Assembly: GCF_050948215.1 (NCBI RefSeq)
Contig: NC_135164.1
Coordinates: 997,116-1,061,115 of the forward strand
DNA from: Halictus rubicundus
Taxonomy: Eukaryota > Arthropoda > Insecta > Hymenoptera > Halictidae
Reading direction: 5' to 3'
DNA: 64,000 nucleotides
Shown: one piece after another, positions 11,714 through 21,175 of the stretch
How positions within the stretch are numbered: the stretch's first letter is position 1
Layout: each line of letters starts with the position of its first letter
Notes under the pieces: model-generated
Told to the model about the DNA's origin: nothing
The model's database searches: none
The model's input: the letters and a program-made list of their open reading frames with translations, nothing else
Made by a program: the position numbers and the translations under genes

Positions 11714-13363
11714 TTTGTACCATCTACACGATGGCAAAGAAAAACATGTGTGTAGAGAAACAGAGAGATTCACCAATAAACTTTTTCACTTTTTCCCGCA
11801 ATTAGCTTTATTCTACGAAGTAGGAATGCCGCGAGACTGCGAAAGGAGAGCGTGAAACGACAAAAGACCTCGACTCGGTTGGTTAGCCAGCATGAAATCC
11901 CATACATGTGTGTGACTGCATTCTGCGCGCATACATCCCATCGACCACATTATCGCGTAATGATTTTTGCACGTGTTTCATTGTTATATTCACCGACCGT
12001 GCGTGTGGCTGTGCGTTATTGTTTAGCGTGCGATTGACATGAAATTGCGTCTTCACTTCAAGCAGAGTATTTCATGAAATGCAACCCAGTAGCACATTTG
12101 ATATAGAAAAGAAAGCAGAGAACTGCCAACCCGTGTTTTACATGAGTACAATTAAGTATTTGGCCATTCATAGTTTAACAGCTACATAACTGTATCTTTA
12201 GATAAAATGGCAAGGTCTAAACAGTTACTAAACAAGTATATATTATATCTTTATTTTTAGAAAAGTAATCTTTGTGTAAGAAAAATTTAATCTGATCAAG
12301 TTAAATCATTGTAAATATTCATAACTTAAAATTGATTCAATTAAATTCTTCTTAATCGAAGATTAGAATTTTGAAGCAAAAGTATAATACGTACTATTCG
12401 GGTGACTATTTACATCGTATTGCTTTATAGTTTATATTATTATATAAAACACAATATATGTATATGATAGGGGTTTCAGAAATTAAAAAAAAATATAGTC
12501 ATACATCGACTGCGGAATTTTATTATATTTATTTGCTTGAAGACTTTTGTGTTCTATAAACGCATACAGATTGTTTACGCAATCATTATAACATTCTTAC
12601 GTTTAGTTTAATATTTATAATTTGAAATCTGGAGTTCAAGACATTTATGATATTATTAATGTTAATAGTAGTTTATAAATTGGTTGTTATTATTACGATA
12701 TTGAAAGCATCCGTGAAAGGTAATAATAGCATTTATAATAATGAAACATATATCTGAAAATCGAGTTCATTGAGTCGATTGTTATTACAATATTGAATAT
12801 GTACCGGCAAAGAGTAAAAATAGCATTTATATAATCAAGTGCATGTTAAAAAATTTATAAGTTTACGTAACTGATAATTAAGTCAGTCTTCATAAGAAAG
12901 TCTTGGCATACAAAAATGCAACTCATTTATTAGATCTAGAAATGAGTTTTCACCAAATAATTCCACACAACCAACATACAATATAATTATCATTCGAATT
13001 CTATTCAAGTCCTGGTGTACCTACTTTTATTTTATTACGTGTGCAAATGAATGAATAACTCAAATTTTTATTTGTACTTTTCAATTAAAAATTTAATTTC
13101 AAAATCATTCGATTCTCTCACCCTTTTGCTATTACGTATGTAGTGTCAATATTATAGCTGTAACAAATGCCGATCAGTTTGGCATATGACTGAATACAGT
13201 CACAACAATATATTCAGCTCTGCGGAGTCAACAATTGTGACAGATAATGTCTATATCAGACGCTGAATTCTTTACGAATTCCAACGAGGAAAAAATCTTG
13301 TAGAATCATGCGAATCGACTTGTTCTGTTCTTGGTGAAGATGTTATGTCGTACGGTGCATATT
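11714..13363. other. Non-coding stretch with a diverged tandem duplication
   Basis: AT-rich. At about 12680..12832 two diverged copies of a roughly 97-bp unit lie in tandem (shared landmarks TTGTTATTA and TAGCATTTATA). No gene is supported. Confidence 0.4.
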
Positions 13364-13365
13364 TA

Positions 13366-13723
13366 TACAGGCTGTCCCAAAAATGTTGTATTTCCTTGAA
13401 AGGGATAATTCCTGAGATCATTTGAAGTAACTTTTTCCTTCGCGAAAATGTTCTCCGTGGTTTTGTCAAGGAGTCATTAACGGACCAATCAGAGCGCGGC
13501 TATAGTAAAGGGATCCCGGCTCGGCGACAGCTCCCGCTGAGCGTAGCGTTGACATTGGCTGAGTCAGAATCCGCCTGCTGTGTCCGCGCTGTGATTGGTC
13601 TGTGTTCTTCGTTAATAACTCCTTAATAAAGCCGCGGAGAACATTTTCGCAAAGGAAAAAGTTATTTAAAATGGCGTCAGGAATCGCCCCTTTGAAGGAA
13701 GTACATTTTCGGGACGCCCTGTA
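13366..13723. mobile_element. Family F miniature element, copy 1
   Basis: A 358-bp palindromic element between TA dinucleotides. The left arm begins TACAGGCTGTCCC, the right arm ends GGGACGCCCTGTA, and arms of about 110 bp match as inverted repeats (for example AACTTTTTCCTTCGCG against CGCAAAGGAAAAAGTT). The inner arms also pair (ACCAATCAGAGCGCGG against CCGCGCTGTGATTGGT), so nearly the whole element can fold. It ends 278 bp upstream of the first visible host exon. Copy 2 is at 38480..38759. Confidence 0.75.
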
Positions 13724-14001
13724 TACTTCATATGTGTACAGATATTTTTGATTTTGCGTCTTTGAGATCAATAATATAAATTGGCTATTAAAGATTAGAA
13801 TTTTTCTGGAGTTGTGCAACATGTAAAATTTTCATAATAAACTTTTACCGAAACAAGACAGCTTATGTTATTTGAAAAGACACAACGCGTAAACATTATT
13901 ACAGTTGTCATCTAGGCATCGCATTTGGATGACCCTATGTATGAACGTAAAGGTGCATAGAAAGCTTGACATCAACGAATTTCTTCTTGGTTAATTTTCA
14001 G

Positions 14002-14262
14002 GCATACATGAGGCCAAAGAGCACGGCAGTTCAAATCGCGAGGATCGCAGCTGCCACTTTAGTGACAATGACCATAATCCTAGGAAGCTTCATTCTTGCT
14101 GCTTCCTGGGTGCAAGCTCGTGCATCGTGCACTCCCGAATCGATAGCCGCGATGCAAGCGGAGCTGAGACTTCAACAACAACAGCAGCAGCAACAACAAT
14201 CGTCTGTTAATTATCAGCAAGGCGAATTCCTGAAGCATTTACAGCCTGAAGCGCTCATCCAG
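14002..14262 (+). CDS. Host gene, first visible exon: membrane-anchor exon
   Basis: I do not recognise this gene. The exon follows an acceptor (TAATTTTCAG) and ends at a consensus donor, CAG|GTAAGT. An ATG at 14008 gives 85 codons ending in phase 0; two further sense codons (Ala-Tyr) precede it, so the protein could also begin in an upstream exon. Residues 1-12 are basic, 13-36 are strongly hydrophobic (AATLVTMTIILGSFILAA), and a cysteine follows at 41. This fits a type II signal anchor; a cleavable signal peptide ending ...QARA is the alternative, although the hydrophobic core is long for one. A nine-glutamine run, coded by mixed CAA and CAG, lies at about 56-64. The next exon (62181) continues in the same phase after a 47.9-kb intron holding most of the mobile DNA. 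Function unknown. Confidence 0.72.
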
Positions 14263-14841
14263 GTAAGTGCTGCTCCGCATTCTTGGTGTAACGCCATTTC
14301 TATTTGAAAATTAAGTTCTAACTGTGGTAGGCTGAGTCATAAGTTCATTTGTTTTTCCATGTAGTACATTTATTGAGATGAAAATTCTTTCCATTTTCGC
14401 TTGGTTTTGTCGGATATAAGTAATTGTAACTGCTTTTAGTTTAACTCCGAGTGTATCGTTGAACAATCTATACAGCGTTTTAGCTTCGAGTTATAATGAA
14501 GAACAAAAATAGAGACAATCTTTACATTTTATTCACTGTTCTTCATCATATTCTGTTTCATTAGCTAGTAAATTTTAGTTGCTTTCGTTCTAATTACCTT
14601 CAATATATTGAAGAATATAATATATATAGAATATATAGAAATTCTTTTAACAAACTAAATAATTTGTATAATCTGAAATAATGTAGAATGTAGATAACTA
14701 AATCAATAATATGTCATATTTTCTAAATTCATTCAACATTTAGTTTTTAAAACAATCACGTAAAATATAAGAGAACGGCTGATCACTTCACAAGTAGTTT
14801 TGTTGAATTAATGAACACAATTCTTAATGAGTAATTAATAT

Positions 14842-14980
14842 TGATCGACATGACCACCTTCCACTTTGAAAAATTGTTGCTAACGTTCTAAAGCAGACTG
14901 AAACATTCTTGGCAGCTCGTTCGGTGTACAATGTTTTCTTATAATGCGATTTGTCGAGTCTTGGCAAAAATATAGCTGCG
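14842..14980 (-). pseudogene. Transposase tail relic (Tc1/mariner-like, minus strand)
   Basis: Read on the minus strand, the frame gives CQDSTNRIIRKHC, then NELPRMFQSALER, an in-frame stop, then QQFFKVEGGHVDQY and a stop. The pattern of a short helix followed by V-x-GGH-V and an immediate stop is the usual C-terminus of insect Tc1/mariner-type transposases. One internal TAG disables it, and no catalytic region or clear inverted-repeat pair was found around it. It lies in host intron 1, 600 bp downstream of the first visible exon. Confidence 0.65.
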
Positions 14981-14981
14981 T

Positions 14982-16596
14982 TTTCATTAAAATGAATCGT
15001 TAAAATAGATTATAACTACCCTGTATGTTATAAATACTTACTTTCTCTATGAAAGTAGGATACATTTTATGTTTTTAGTTTGTGTCAAAAATAGAAAACG
15101 TACTACATATATCAACGATACGATTCCAGAACAATTTATATTGTACTTTGCTCATTGCTGTAAACTATCGTACTTGCGTTTCACTCGTTCGGCACAGTGC
15201 CAGCTTTCGAGATTTCTAAAGCCTCGCTGTTGAAAGTATTGTTGATCGATTGGTACCCGAAGATTGTTTCCAGTCGAATAATGCTGTTTGACTTTATGAT
15301 CGAAAGTGAGGAAGCGAAACGCCACGGCGCGTCGCGCCATGATAATGGCACTAATGTGATTAACGTTGACACGCTGAACGAGGAGACCTACCCACCGCGT
15401 GCAAATCAATTGGAAACTATTGGAACTGGATAGAATACACTTGGAAGACGTTAGTCGAATTAGCGATAAACTTCGAAGTTATGCGAGATCGCATAACTAT
15501 TCCGAATTATTCGTTTAACTATCGAAACAGACACTATTTTATTCAAATCTGTGCATGAAAATTATACAATAATGTGTGTTGATGTAACTACTTGTAGGTT
15601 TAGAAAAACTTTTATTATCTCCTTACGTCATCGCGTAATTAATTGTTATTATTATCTAACTGATTGCCATTTAAAAGTGAATATCAATTATACTACAACA
15701 TTCTTGATAGAAATGAATATATAGACTGTATTAATCGCGTAATTACATTTTTGAAACCACTTTGAAAGTCTGTTTAACGGTTAATTATTTTTCACAGCGA
15801 TAAGACAACCATTGTGATTTATGTGCAAGCAACATGCCTTTCCATTAGCATTGCAAAATTGTCTTTTGGTAGTTTTATTATTCTTTCGAATGCAATACTA
15901 AGTTTAGACCAGTCTTGTATGTGGCCATGAAATATCCACACCATGAAATGAAATTTAGGTGTGGCATATACGTATTTATATCTTAACGTACCAGTATTAT
16001 TGTTAAAAATGATGTAAAAATATTATGATTTAGGCAAGTTATAAATTGTAGTAACCTTCCCAAAAAACTCACTACACAGCATGTTTCAAATTCTAACGTG
16101 TTGAAGTAACCTAAATAACCGAAGATAACTTTTCATATACATATAATGATGATCATATAACTCATATTTTTATAATTTTTTGTAATGATTGGCGCCCAAA
16201 GAGACAAAAAAAAATGTATGTAATTAAGCATAGTAAGCAAAGACATACTTGAGTGGTACGAATGTCGACTACGCATAGCGACGGCCCTGGCGAGTCGTGA
16301 AAAGACTGTAATGGCCGTCTGGCGCGAACGCGTCGCGCAAAGCTGTCAATGAATATTTTCTTAACCTTCTCGTATACTACGGGAACCAAATACTTTTCGT
16401 GAATGGTTTCTTTACCAGAAATGTCTGTAGAATGCATTCCTGTGTAGTAAATTCCTGCTAGATAAAGGATTTTTCACATAAATACAAAAATAGATCGTAC
16501 AAAGTACCGGCGTCGGCACATTTTCAAACTTTAACAAGCATTTACAACTATTAGGAAGTACATAGAAATATAATTGGCTATATGGATATGTAAAGA
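14982..16596. other. Intronic stretch with a GC-balanced island
   Basis: Bases about 15140..15440 are GC-balanced, with overlapping frames of 63 to 85 codons on both strands, none with a recognised domain. The same holds near 16162..16437. The rest is AT-rich and shows nothing. Confidence 0.4.
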
Positions 16597-16597
16597 A

Positions 16598-16822
16598 GAG
16601 TCTCCTCTATCTCTTGACTCAAACTTCAACTTTCTCGTGTGTATAGCTTTTGCGTAATACCTCATTTTTTATCAAAATCATGCATTTTTACAAAAACCAA
16701 TATTTTTCGAAAACGTTGCGTGGTAGAGCAATTCTGCTTTCGGATTTGATTTTAGAATGACAAAGTGTATATGGTAAGAATCACCCAACAGGTATTGCAA
16801 AATAATTCTGGTGTTGGACAGT
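16598..16822. repeat. Dispersed repeat family G, copy 1
   Basis: About 200 bp shared with 45645..45840 in the same orientation. Landmarks are AACACCTCATTTTTT-like and CAAAATCATG...TTTTACAAAAACCAAT, then GAATCACCCAACAG, and TGGTGTTG followed by ACAGTG. No inverted termini were found; probably a fragment of a larger mobile element. Confidence 0.55.
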
Positions 16823-17762
16823 GTTATCTATGATTAATTTTGTTGCCATGAATTTAAATGCTAGTCTCGAAACGTACTCGCTCAGTTTATGACGAGACAG
16901 CATTGAAAAGTTGCTTCTCACGGCACTCGATCGAAAGAAAGGAATGTACTCGGTCTGTGCTATAGACTCTATGGTCACGCCCATCTTTGTGGTATTCACC
17001 TCTGATATTACCTGTAATAGTAAACTACCGAGATTTACCATGATTTATCGCACATTTTTTCATCGGCGAACCCACAAAGCTCGTTTCGTGCCGCAGGAGT
17101 TGTTTTATCGACAAGCTGACTACATATACACGATTCGGCAGTTATCGAAGAAACTATTGTGATGGCATGGCGGGTTCCTTCTCATGGAGGTCGTAACGTT
17201 CTCAGCGCTAACATCAAACTGACCTAACGTCAACATGCTCGTGATGTTTAAAAATGTTGGCATTACGTACACACTGTTCCATTCAGAAAATCTGTTCGCA
17301 AAAATAGTAAAAACAACTTCCCAATCTCTTTGTACAGGGGAAAGTTGCTAATATTGAACCACTTAAGAAATTTTGAATCCTCCGGTGTAATTCGCTAGAT
17401 ACATTTTTAAAAAGAAAAACAGTACGTTGTTGTACGTTTTGAAGTATTACTAATCGTATCGATTTATCTCCAAAATCGCAACTACCTGAAATATTAAGCG
17501 TATGTAAAAGTCTTAGTTTTTCGTTCAATCATTCATGCATAATGACTTATATTCATAACTTATAGGGTTGTAAAGAAATTATACGTCACGATTATCATAA
17601 ATTATTCTACACCCTCGGTTGCGTGGAAATTGACGTAAGAAAGCTGCTGCAAAATTAATTTCAAGGTCAAAAGGTCAACAATTTTTTTATTGCGTCTTAC
17701 TCTATTCATCGCAAGGACAAAAAGTACAAAAGGAACCATGGGTCGAAACTCAACCGTTCTCT
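16823..17762. other. Intronic stretch, nothing recognised
   Basis: Moderately AT-rich; overlapping short frames on both strands near 16781..17162 and 17283..17528 show no domain. Confidence 0.4.
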
Positions 17763-17967
17763 TAAAAAATAGCGATAATGTTTTTTCATTGTCAAATTGA
17801 TTTTATTTATATTATATTTTCGATATATTTCACGTGCCAACAAATAATTTCCAACGGCTTCATCAGTAGCACACACTATACATGTATACACCATCTGACT
17901 GAGGAATGAAAAAATAATATAAATAAAATCAGTCTGATAATGAAAAAACGTTACCATGATTTTTTAA
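17763..17967. repeat. Inverted repeat (foldback), about 54-bp arms
   Basis: The left arm 17763..17816 contains TGATTTTATTTATATTAT; the right arm 17913..17967 contains its complement ATAATATAAATAAAATCA. The flanking TTAAAAAAT and TTTTTTAA segments extend the pairing. The unpaired loop is about 96 bp. Probably a worn miniature element. Confidence 0.55.
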
Positions 17968-18376
17968 CACTAGATTTACGATACCCGCCAAAACAATGAA
18001 TTTTAATGTTTTTAATTTACGAATATTGAGATTGTAAAGATGCAACCATGAGGAATTACAGATTTAACACGTTCACGGACAGTAAAAATTTCAGTGAGCT
18101 GCAAAAATAGACAGGCAATTTTTCTTGAAACTAGTTGTACTATCCGAAATCTGATTAGACATAAACAATAATAATACGTTAAGTGTCATTAGTAATGACA
18201 GTTGGTCATTACTTTGAAATGTACATTAATTACAAAAACTTAAGGTTGTATAAAATTAAATGAATAAAAAGTGGCTTTAAAATTTGAATACTATAGCATT
18301 CATATCATTTTGCATCACTATGAAAATAAATGCTATAGCATTCACGTCCGCGAACGTGTTAACAAATTCTTGGGTA
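17968..18376. other. Intronic stretch, nothing recognised
   Basis: AT-rich DNA with a local direct echo of the phrase TGCTATAGCATTCA; no gene. Confidence 0.4.
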
Positions 18377-18878
18377 TACAGGGTGGCTCACCTAACTCGA
18401 CTATCTAAAATATCTCGCTTGTTTTTTGTGATAGAAGAAAATTTCAAAGGAAAACATTAGTTGGTTCAGAGGGGAAAATACTATGATAGGTAAAAAAATT
18501 TGTTCAAGGTTATATTTTCTAAGATTTTAAGATCATTGAAATTTTTTTAAAAGGAATGATATATTTTTATTATCGCTGTATGATAGGCAAAGTCAAGACG
18601 AATCCAACGACCTGTAATATTATGACCTTCACGTGACCTTGAGTATGAAAAAATCATAAAAGTAGGGCATTTGATGTAAATAGTTAAATAACGATGACAT
18701 GATCCCCCTATGGTATCAAGAAATGTTCTTGAACCTTAACTAATGATTGTAAACACGCTTACAATAAATTGTAAACACTGATAAAAATTCTTCTCCTTTC
18801 GGTGACTCTAATTAGTACGTTTAAGAAATTCATCGGTTTTTATTCGATTGCGAAAGACAACGTTACTTCTCTGAAACG

Positions 18879-19118
18879 ATGGTGTACAACGAGACAGAAA
18901 AGATACAAATGATTTTAGTTTATGGTGAGGCTAAAAGTAAATGAGTACAAGCATCTCAACTGTACGCAGAAAGATACTATGTACAAGGTGTCGAAAAATT
19001 GGACGTTCTTTAAGGAATTTTCAAAGAAAGTGTGTCCCGAATATTATAACGTCTCATCAATCGGTTACATAAATGTATTGAAGTTAATGGACATCATTTT
19101 GAACACTTGCTGAAATAA
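18879..19118 (+). pseudogene. Transposase relic keeping only its two ends
   Basis: Eighty codons in one frame begin MVYNETEKIQMILVYGEAK and continue, after an in-frame TGA, as VQASQLYAERY. This is the N-terminal helix-turn-helix segment of insect Tc1/mariner-like transposases (the type often labelled DUF4817). After two more stops the same frame ends CIEVNGHHFEHLLK and a stop, the standard C-terminal signature of that family. The whole catalytic middle is missing. Three in-frame stops make it a pseudogene. It sits exactly between the long inverted arms of the host transposon, so it is the internally deleted descendant of that transposon's own gene. Confidence 0.8.
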
Positions 19119-19352
19119 ATTTTCCTTTATTATTTATTCTGTCATCGTTATTTAAATATTTACATCAGTGTCCTACTTTTATGACTTTTTCATACTCAAG
19201 ATCACGTGAAGGTCATAATATTACAGGTTGTTGGATTCGTCTTGACCTTGCCTATCATACAGCGATAATAAAAATATATCATTTTATTTAAAAAAACTTC
19301 GATGACCTTGAAATCTTAGAAAACATAACTTGAACAAATTTTTTTGCCTATC

Positions 19353-19356
19353 GTAA
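19353..19356. repeat. Target-site duplication GTAA, left
   Basis: GTAA immediately precedes the 5' LTR and recurs at 25886..25889 immediately after the 3' LTR. A 4-bp duplication fits Ty3/gypsy integrases. Confidence 0.85.
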
Positions 19357-19570
19357 TGTCACGTTCCCATGCAAGGGAACGCGACGCTCCCGGCTCACGC
19401 TTAACGCGTTTAGCGGGAGCTGCCCCCACCACAGAACGTACTCGTCGCGAGGTGGCCACCTGCGAAGGAGCTCGCCACCATACAAACAAAAACACAATCG
19501 AAAACAAAACCAAGTAAGAAGATTTCCTAGAAAAATCCAAAAATAGATACAAATATGGAGGAAACGGCCG

Positions 19571-19610
19571 TATAAATACGAGTGGCAAAGAGCCACTCGC
19601 GCTCAGATTC
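19571..19610 (+). promoter_or_regulatory. LTR core promoter
   Basis: TATAAATA at 19571..19578 is followed about 30 bp downstream by TCAGATT (from 19603), close to the arthropod initiator TCAGTY. This is the likely start of the genomic RNA. The same arrangement occurs in the 3' LTR (TATA at 25527), which could drive transcription into the host intron. Confidence 0.7.
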
Positions 19611-19623
19611 CTCCAGACCCTTC

Positions 19624-19687
19624 GAAGGTGCGGTCCTTGCCAGCACCTTCCAAAATCCACCAGAAGGTGCGGTCTTCGCCAGCACCT
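19624..19687 (+). repeat. Duplicated stem-loop in the LTR R region
   Basis: GAAGGTGC and GCACCTTC form an 8-bp stem with an 11-nt loop; 39 bp later the module recurs almost unchanged (GAAGGTGC, then GCACCTCC). It lies in the predicted 5' untranslated leader and again in the 3' R (about 25580..25643). Possible roles are packaging, dimerisation or polyadenylation control; none is shown. Confidence 0.6.
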
Positions 19688-19894
19688 CCTGGCTAACTAC
19701 ATTAATATCACCAATTATTTAAGCACACATACACATTAACACTTCTTTTATAAACACGAACATTCACGCACACACTACACACACATTTGTATATATAAAA
19801 CAGTTTCTTCTTCTTAATATACATATTTTATTTATCAACTAACAGTTTTCTTTCCTTTTTTTTTCCCTATAAGCTCACCTCCTTCTCCCTGCGA

Positions 19895-19900
19895 AATAAA
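19895..19900 (+). terminator. LTR polyadenylation signal
   Basis: AATAAA lies 30 bp before the LTR end, downstream of the predicted transcription start, so it would be inside R. The copy that would act on element RNA is at 25851..25856 in the 3' LTR. Both are in sense with the host gene. Confidence 0.6.
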
Positions 19901-19939
19901 CCCCGAAACTCCGTAATTAAAACGTAACAGATAAAAATT

Positions 19940-19956
19940 TGGTGACAGCGGTGGGG
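19940..19956 (+). other. Primer-binding site
   Basis: TGGTGACAGCGGTGGGG starts 10 nt after the 5' LTR. TGG is the complement of a tRNA CCA end, and the spacing and shape fit a tRNA 3' end followed by its T-arm. I cannot assign the tRNA without a tRNA set from the species. Confidence 0.6.
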
Positions 19957-19964
19957 TTTCGCAC

Positions 19965-20003
19965 ATGATACGCGGAGAAGGAAAAGCTTTGGGAAAAAGT
20001 TAG
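19965..20003 (+). other. Short upstream open frame in the gypsy leader
   Basis: An ATG at 19965 opens 12 codons and stops at 20001..20003, just before the gag start at 20018. If translated it could modulate gag initiation; it may be incidental. Confidence 0.3.
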
Positions 20004-20017
20004 AAATTTATATTAAA

Positions 20018-21175
20018 ATGCCTCTTACACGGCAACAAAAACTTACTGAAGGAGAAGTAGAAGTATTGTTGGAGCAACTCCAGAAAAAGGAACAGCTACT
20101 AGCTGAACAACAAGAACAATTTAAAGAAACACAGAAAAATTTCGAAGATTTCTTAGAGACGGAAAGAGAGAAAGTTCGATTAGAAGAAGATGATAAAATT
20201 AAAATGCTAACACAAACTGTTTTAAATTTACAAACTCAACTCACCGAGAAAAGTAGGCAAGTCAGCTCCCCTCAAGCATCGTTAACACAAAATCACTCTT
20301 CCTCACAAAAAATTCAAGATGTCATTCAAGACATACCGACATTTTCGGGAAGTAATATCCCAATCAATAGGTTTTTTCAAGCCTGTCGACGAGCTCGGGA
20401 TGCTCTCTCACCTTGTCAAGAGCCAGACCTAGTCAAATCAATTAGATTAAAAATTTTTGGCAGAGCCTACTGCATCATAGAAGATGAGGAATTTTCTTCA
20501 ATCGATAATCTTTTAGATTCTCTTCATACCAAACTACTTCCTCAAAAATCATCATATTTTTACCGTGGTCAATTATCAGATATTTTCAAGGGTCTTAATG
20601 AACATATCATAGACTATATCCAGCGTGTCAAAAATTTAAAAAATACAATTGTAGCTTCAGAACGACAGGAAGGTCGCCCAACAGATCCCAAAATAGATGA
20701 GTTCGTTCTAGAATATTTTGTTAAGGGCCTCCCGTCCAATATTCAAATATTACTAAAATTCAGAGGTTATAATAACCTTAATGAGGCATATAATCACTCA
20801 ATAAATATTTTTAATGATTTAGAACAAGAACAAGCTAGATTTAGGCCGTCGACCCTAAATTCAACGGCACCTGCTTTCACGCCGCGAAGACCGGCACCTC
20901 ATTATAATAATAATAATCTTAATAATAATAATAATAATAATAATGATAAAATGCGGTTCCCTAACTCGCCGAAAAGTTGCAACTACTGCAACCGGCTTGG
21001 TCACACTCATACAGAGTGTTTCAAAAACCCTCAAAATCGTCCCTCAACTTCGGGAAACGAAAACAAACCCCCGCCGACGGACGACCGGCGAGGGGGAACA
21101 ATCGGGCGTCCTACCTTCCCAATCTCCTCCGAACTTACCATATCAGAGGAACCTTCGATTCTGTCGTCGAACTAG
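20018..21175 (+). CDS. gag: Gag polyprotein of the Ty3/gypsy element
   Basis: Structural protein of 385 residues that would form the intracellular virus-like particle and bind the genomic RNA. Residues about 8-90 are charged and heptad-like (repeated Glu, Gln, Lys, Leu), predicted coiled coil. Residues about 110-285 resemble the retrotransposon capsid domain, with FYRGQLSDIFKGLNEHIIDY as its recognisable core. A low-complexity asparagine tract (AAT repeats, about 298-312) follows. A single zinc knuckle, C321-x2-C324-x4-H329-x4-C334 (CNYCNRLGHTHTEC), fits the nucleocapsid. The ATG at 20018 is the first long-frame start, 88 bp after the LTR. The frame ends TAG at 21173 after overlapping pol, which is in the -1 frame. 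Confidence 0.92.
   Translation: MPLTRQQKLTEGEVEVLLEQLQKKEQLLAEQQEQFKETQKNFEDFLETEREKVRLEEDDKIKMLTQTVLNLQTQLTEKSRQVSSPQASLTQNHSSSQKIQDVIQDIPTFSGSNIPINRFFQACRRARDALSPCQEPDLVKSIRLKIFGRAYCIIEDEEFSSIDNLLDSLHTKLLPQKSSYFYRGQLSDIFKGLNEHIIDYIQRVKNLKNTIVASERQEGRPTDPKIDEFVLEYFVKGLPSNIQILLKFRGYNNLNEAYNHSINIFNDLEQEQARFRPSTLNSTAPAFTPRRPAPHYNNNNLNNNNNNNNDKMRFPNSPKSCNYCNRLGHTHTECFKNPQNRPSTSGNENKPPPTDDRRGGTIGRPTFPISSELTISEEPSILSSN

Larger units (their letters stand above)
19357..19929 (+). repeat. 5' LTR
   Basis: It begins TGTCACGTT and ends AACGTAACA, so TG...CA bounded with an 8-of-9 terminal inverted repeat. It contains a TATA box (19571), a likely initiator (about 19603) and an AATAAA (19895), placing R at about 19603..19915 with a very short U5. 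R carries two tandem hairpins (19624..19650 and 19663..19687). Comparison with the 3' LTR by eye found no difference in length or base. Confidence 0.95.

Noticed and set aside
19316..19660. Minus-strand frames in both LTRs (also 25283..25616)
   Set aside because: The two copies are the same LTR sequence; there is no domain, and the frame crosses the LTR boundary.
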